Shown here: positions 30,452-31,342 of the stretch, piece by piece
Layout of the letters: each line of letters opens with the position of its first letter
Numbering within the stretch: the stretch's first letter is position 1
From: JAYVSZ01 sp043774925
GTDB lineage: Bacteria > Pseudomonadota > Gammaproteobacteria > Burkholderiales > Methylophilaceae
NCBI GenBank assembly: GCA_043774925.1
Contig: JAYVSZ010000001.1
Coordinates: forward strand, 1-31,342
DNA: 31,342 nucleotides
Direction of reading: 5' to 3'
Notes under the pieces: model-generated
Seen by the model: only the letters and a program-made list of their open reading frames with translations
Told to the model about the DNA's origin: nothing
Database searches by the model: none
Program-made: the position numbers and the translations under genes

Positions 30452-31285
30452 ATGACAGATAAATACGCCGTCATTGGCAACCCGATTGCGCACAGCAAAT
30501 CACCGCAAATTCACGCCGCCTTCGCCAAGCAAACCAACCAAGATATAAGTTACGAGGCAATATTGGCGCCGTTAGATGGCTTTGAAGCGAAGGTGCGCGA
30601 GCTGATTAAACAAGGCTATAAAGGCGCGAATGTGACCGTGCCGTTTAAATTTAAAGCGCTGCTGTTTGCCGCTCAACGTGGGGCAATAAATCCACTTGCT
30701 GATAAAGCGCGCGCAGTAAATACTTTGATTTTTGAAGATGAGAGCATCATTGGTGACAATACCGATGGGGTTGGTTTGGTGAGCGATATTGAGCATAATC
30801 TCGGATTTCCAATTCAAGGCAAGCGAATTTTGCTATTGGGCGCTGGAGGTGCGGCATTTGGCGTGTTACAACCATTGGCGAATGCAAAGCCGAGCAATAT
30901 CGTGATTTCTAACCGAACGATATCCAAGGCCGAAGAGGCGGCGAAGATTTTGTCCAATTTGGTCGATACCAGTGGAGGCACATTGTGTGTTGCCAAACCT
31001 TTTGATCAGCTTGGTGACGAGGCTTTTGATTTGGTGATTAACAGTACTTCCACAGGGCTGACCGATACAAAACTGCCGATTCCTGACTCGGTTTTCAAAA
31101 AAAATGGCCTAGCTTACGACATGATGTACGGCCGCGAAACGCCTTTTATGGCGCAAGCGCGCGCGGCAGGGGCTCAAGTTTCTGATGGCTTAGGCATGTT
31201 GGTAGAGCAAGCGGCAGAAGCGTTTTATATTTGGCGTGACGTGCGGCCAGAAACAGCGCCAGTTATTGCAATGTTGAGGAATTGA
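30452..31285 (+). CDS. aroE: Shikimate dehydrogenase (NADP+)
   Basis: The enzyme reduces 3-dehydroshikimate to shikimate. The 277-residue protein shows the substrate-binding AVIGNPIAHSKSPQIH, catalytic Lys66 in ANVTVPFKFKA, Asp105 in GDNTDGVGL, the NADP-binding loop LLLGAGGAAFGVL with ISNRTISKAEEA, and NSTSTGL and DGLGMLVEQAAEAF. The ATG at 30452 is preferred over an in-frame TTG at 30443, which overlaps the rhodanese stop; either way the genes are 5 bases apart or overlapping and should be co-transcribed. It completes, with aroK and aroB, three shikimate genes in the window. Confidence 0.96.
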   Translation: MTDKYAVIGNPIAHSKSPQIHAAFAKQTNQDISYEAILAPLDGFEAKVRELIKQGYKGANVTVPFKFKALLFAAQRGAINPLADKARAVNTLIFEDESIIGDNTDGVGLVSDIEHNLGFPIQGKRILLLGAGGAAFGVLQPLANAKPSNIVISNRTISKAEEAAKILSNLVDTSGGTLCVAKPFDQLGDEAFDLVINSTSTGLTDTKLPIPDSVFKKNGLAYDMMYGRETPFMAQARAAGAQVSDGLGMLVEQAAEAFYIWRDVRPETAPVIAMLRN

Positions 31286-31342
31286 TAAACCTTTCTGTAT
31301 GAAAAAATGGTCACTCTTATCACATCCGTCATTCTGAACCCA
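31286..31342. other. Post-aroE edge with the start of a dispersed repeat
   Basis: No gene is visible. The last bases (GTCATTCTGAACCCA, 31328-31342) match the end of the inverted-repeat family at 12412-12522 with one change, so another copy probably begins here and continues outside the window. Confidence 0.5.

Noticed and set aside
31299..31336. Short frame after aroE starting MKKWSLLSHPSF
   Set aside because: aroE is often followed by a transglycosylase gene, and the first residues tempted me. The frame stops within the GTCATTCTGA repeat, lacks a ribosome binding site and is cut by the window edge, so it cannot be supported.
1..31342. CRISPR array, tRNA or rRNA gene, prophage or integrase
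   Set aside because: I looked on both strands and saw no regularly spaced direct repeats, cloverleaf-like sequences, or phage or integrase genes. The repeats present are dispersed hairpins.

Overview
The window looks like a chromosomal segment of a betaproteobacterium, most likely a methylotroph of the Methylophilaceae (Methylotenera-like). The grounds are moderate GC, the order rpe-gph-trpE-trpG-trpD-trpC, hemA-prfA(-prmC), pilMNOPQ-aroK-aroB divergent from a class A penicillin-binding protein gene, and glnA next to ntrBC. The species call is inference from protein style and synteny. Nothing in the window looks like a prophage, plasmid or CRISPR locus, and I saw no tRNA or rRNA gene.

Layout. 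1-721 is the 5' part of an outer-membrane porin gene (minus). 1084-9057 (minus) is a type IV pilus assembly operon running pilM-pilN-pilO-pilP-pilQ into aroK-aroB and dgt. 9299-12394 (plus) is the divergent PBP1a-type gene and a small protein of unassigned function. 12395-12801 is a repeat-filled convergent gap. 12802-15339 (minus) holds a HEPN-like orphan, hemB and trpC. 15332-21540 (minus) is the trp supra-operon: rpe, gph, a candidate trp leader peptide, trpE, trpG, a broken DUF559 cassette, trpD, a YkgJ-family cysteine-cluster protein, a DUF3465 lipoprotein, then trpC. 21767-24101 (plus) is hemA-prfA, followed by an orphan membrane protein and a decayed 5' fragment of prmC. 24904-29725 (minus) is the nitrogen regulation block ntrC, ntrB, a DUF4124 protein and glnA. 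29997-31285 (plus) is a rhodanese and aroE.

How it works together. The nitrogen block can be read as a circuit: glnA has a sigma-54 -24/-12 element and two NtrC-type dyads about 95 and 125 bp upstream of the inferred start, while NtrB and NtrC are encoded just downstream. Chorismate genes (aroK, aroB, aroE) and the trp genes share the window. The pilus operon encodes the inner-membrane alignment complex (PilMNOP) and the secretin PilQ.

The main novelty is not a new large system. It is the intergenic layer: at least six families of small inverted-repeat elements sit at gene ends. Some supply the stop codon of the neighbouring gene (dgt, aroB, trpC) and one apparently supplies the ribosome binding site of trpD. 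Three further points stand out: a prmC gene reduced to about 55 codons beside an intact GGQ-containing RF1 gene, a previously unannotated-looking Trp-containing leader ORF before trpE, and two foreign-looking AT-rich orphan genes.
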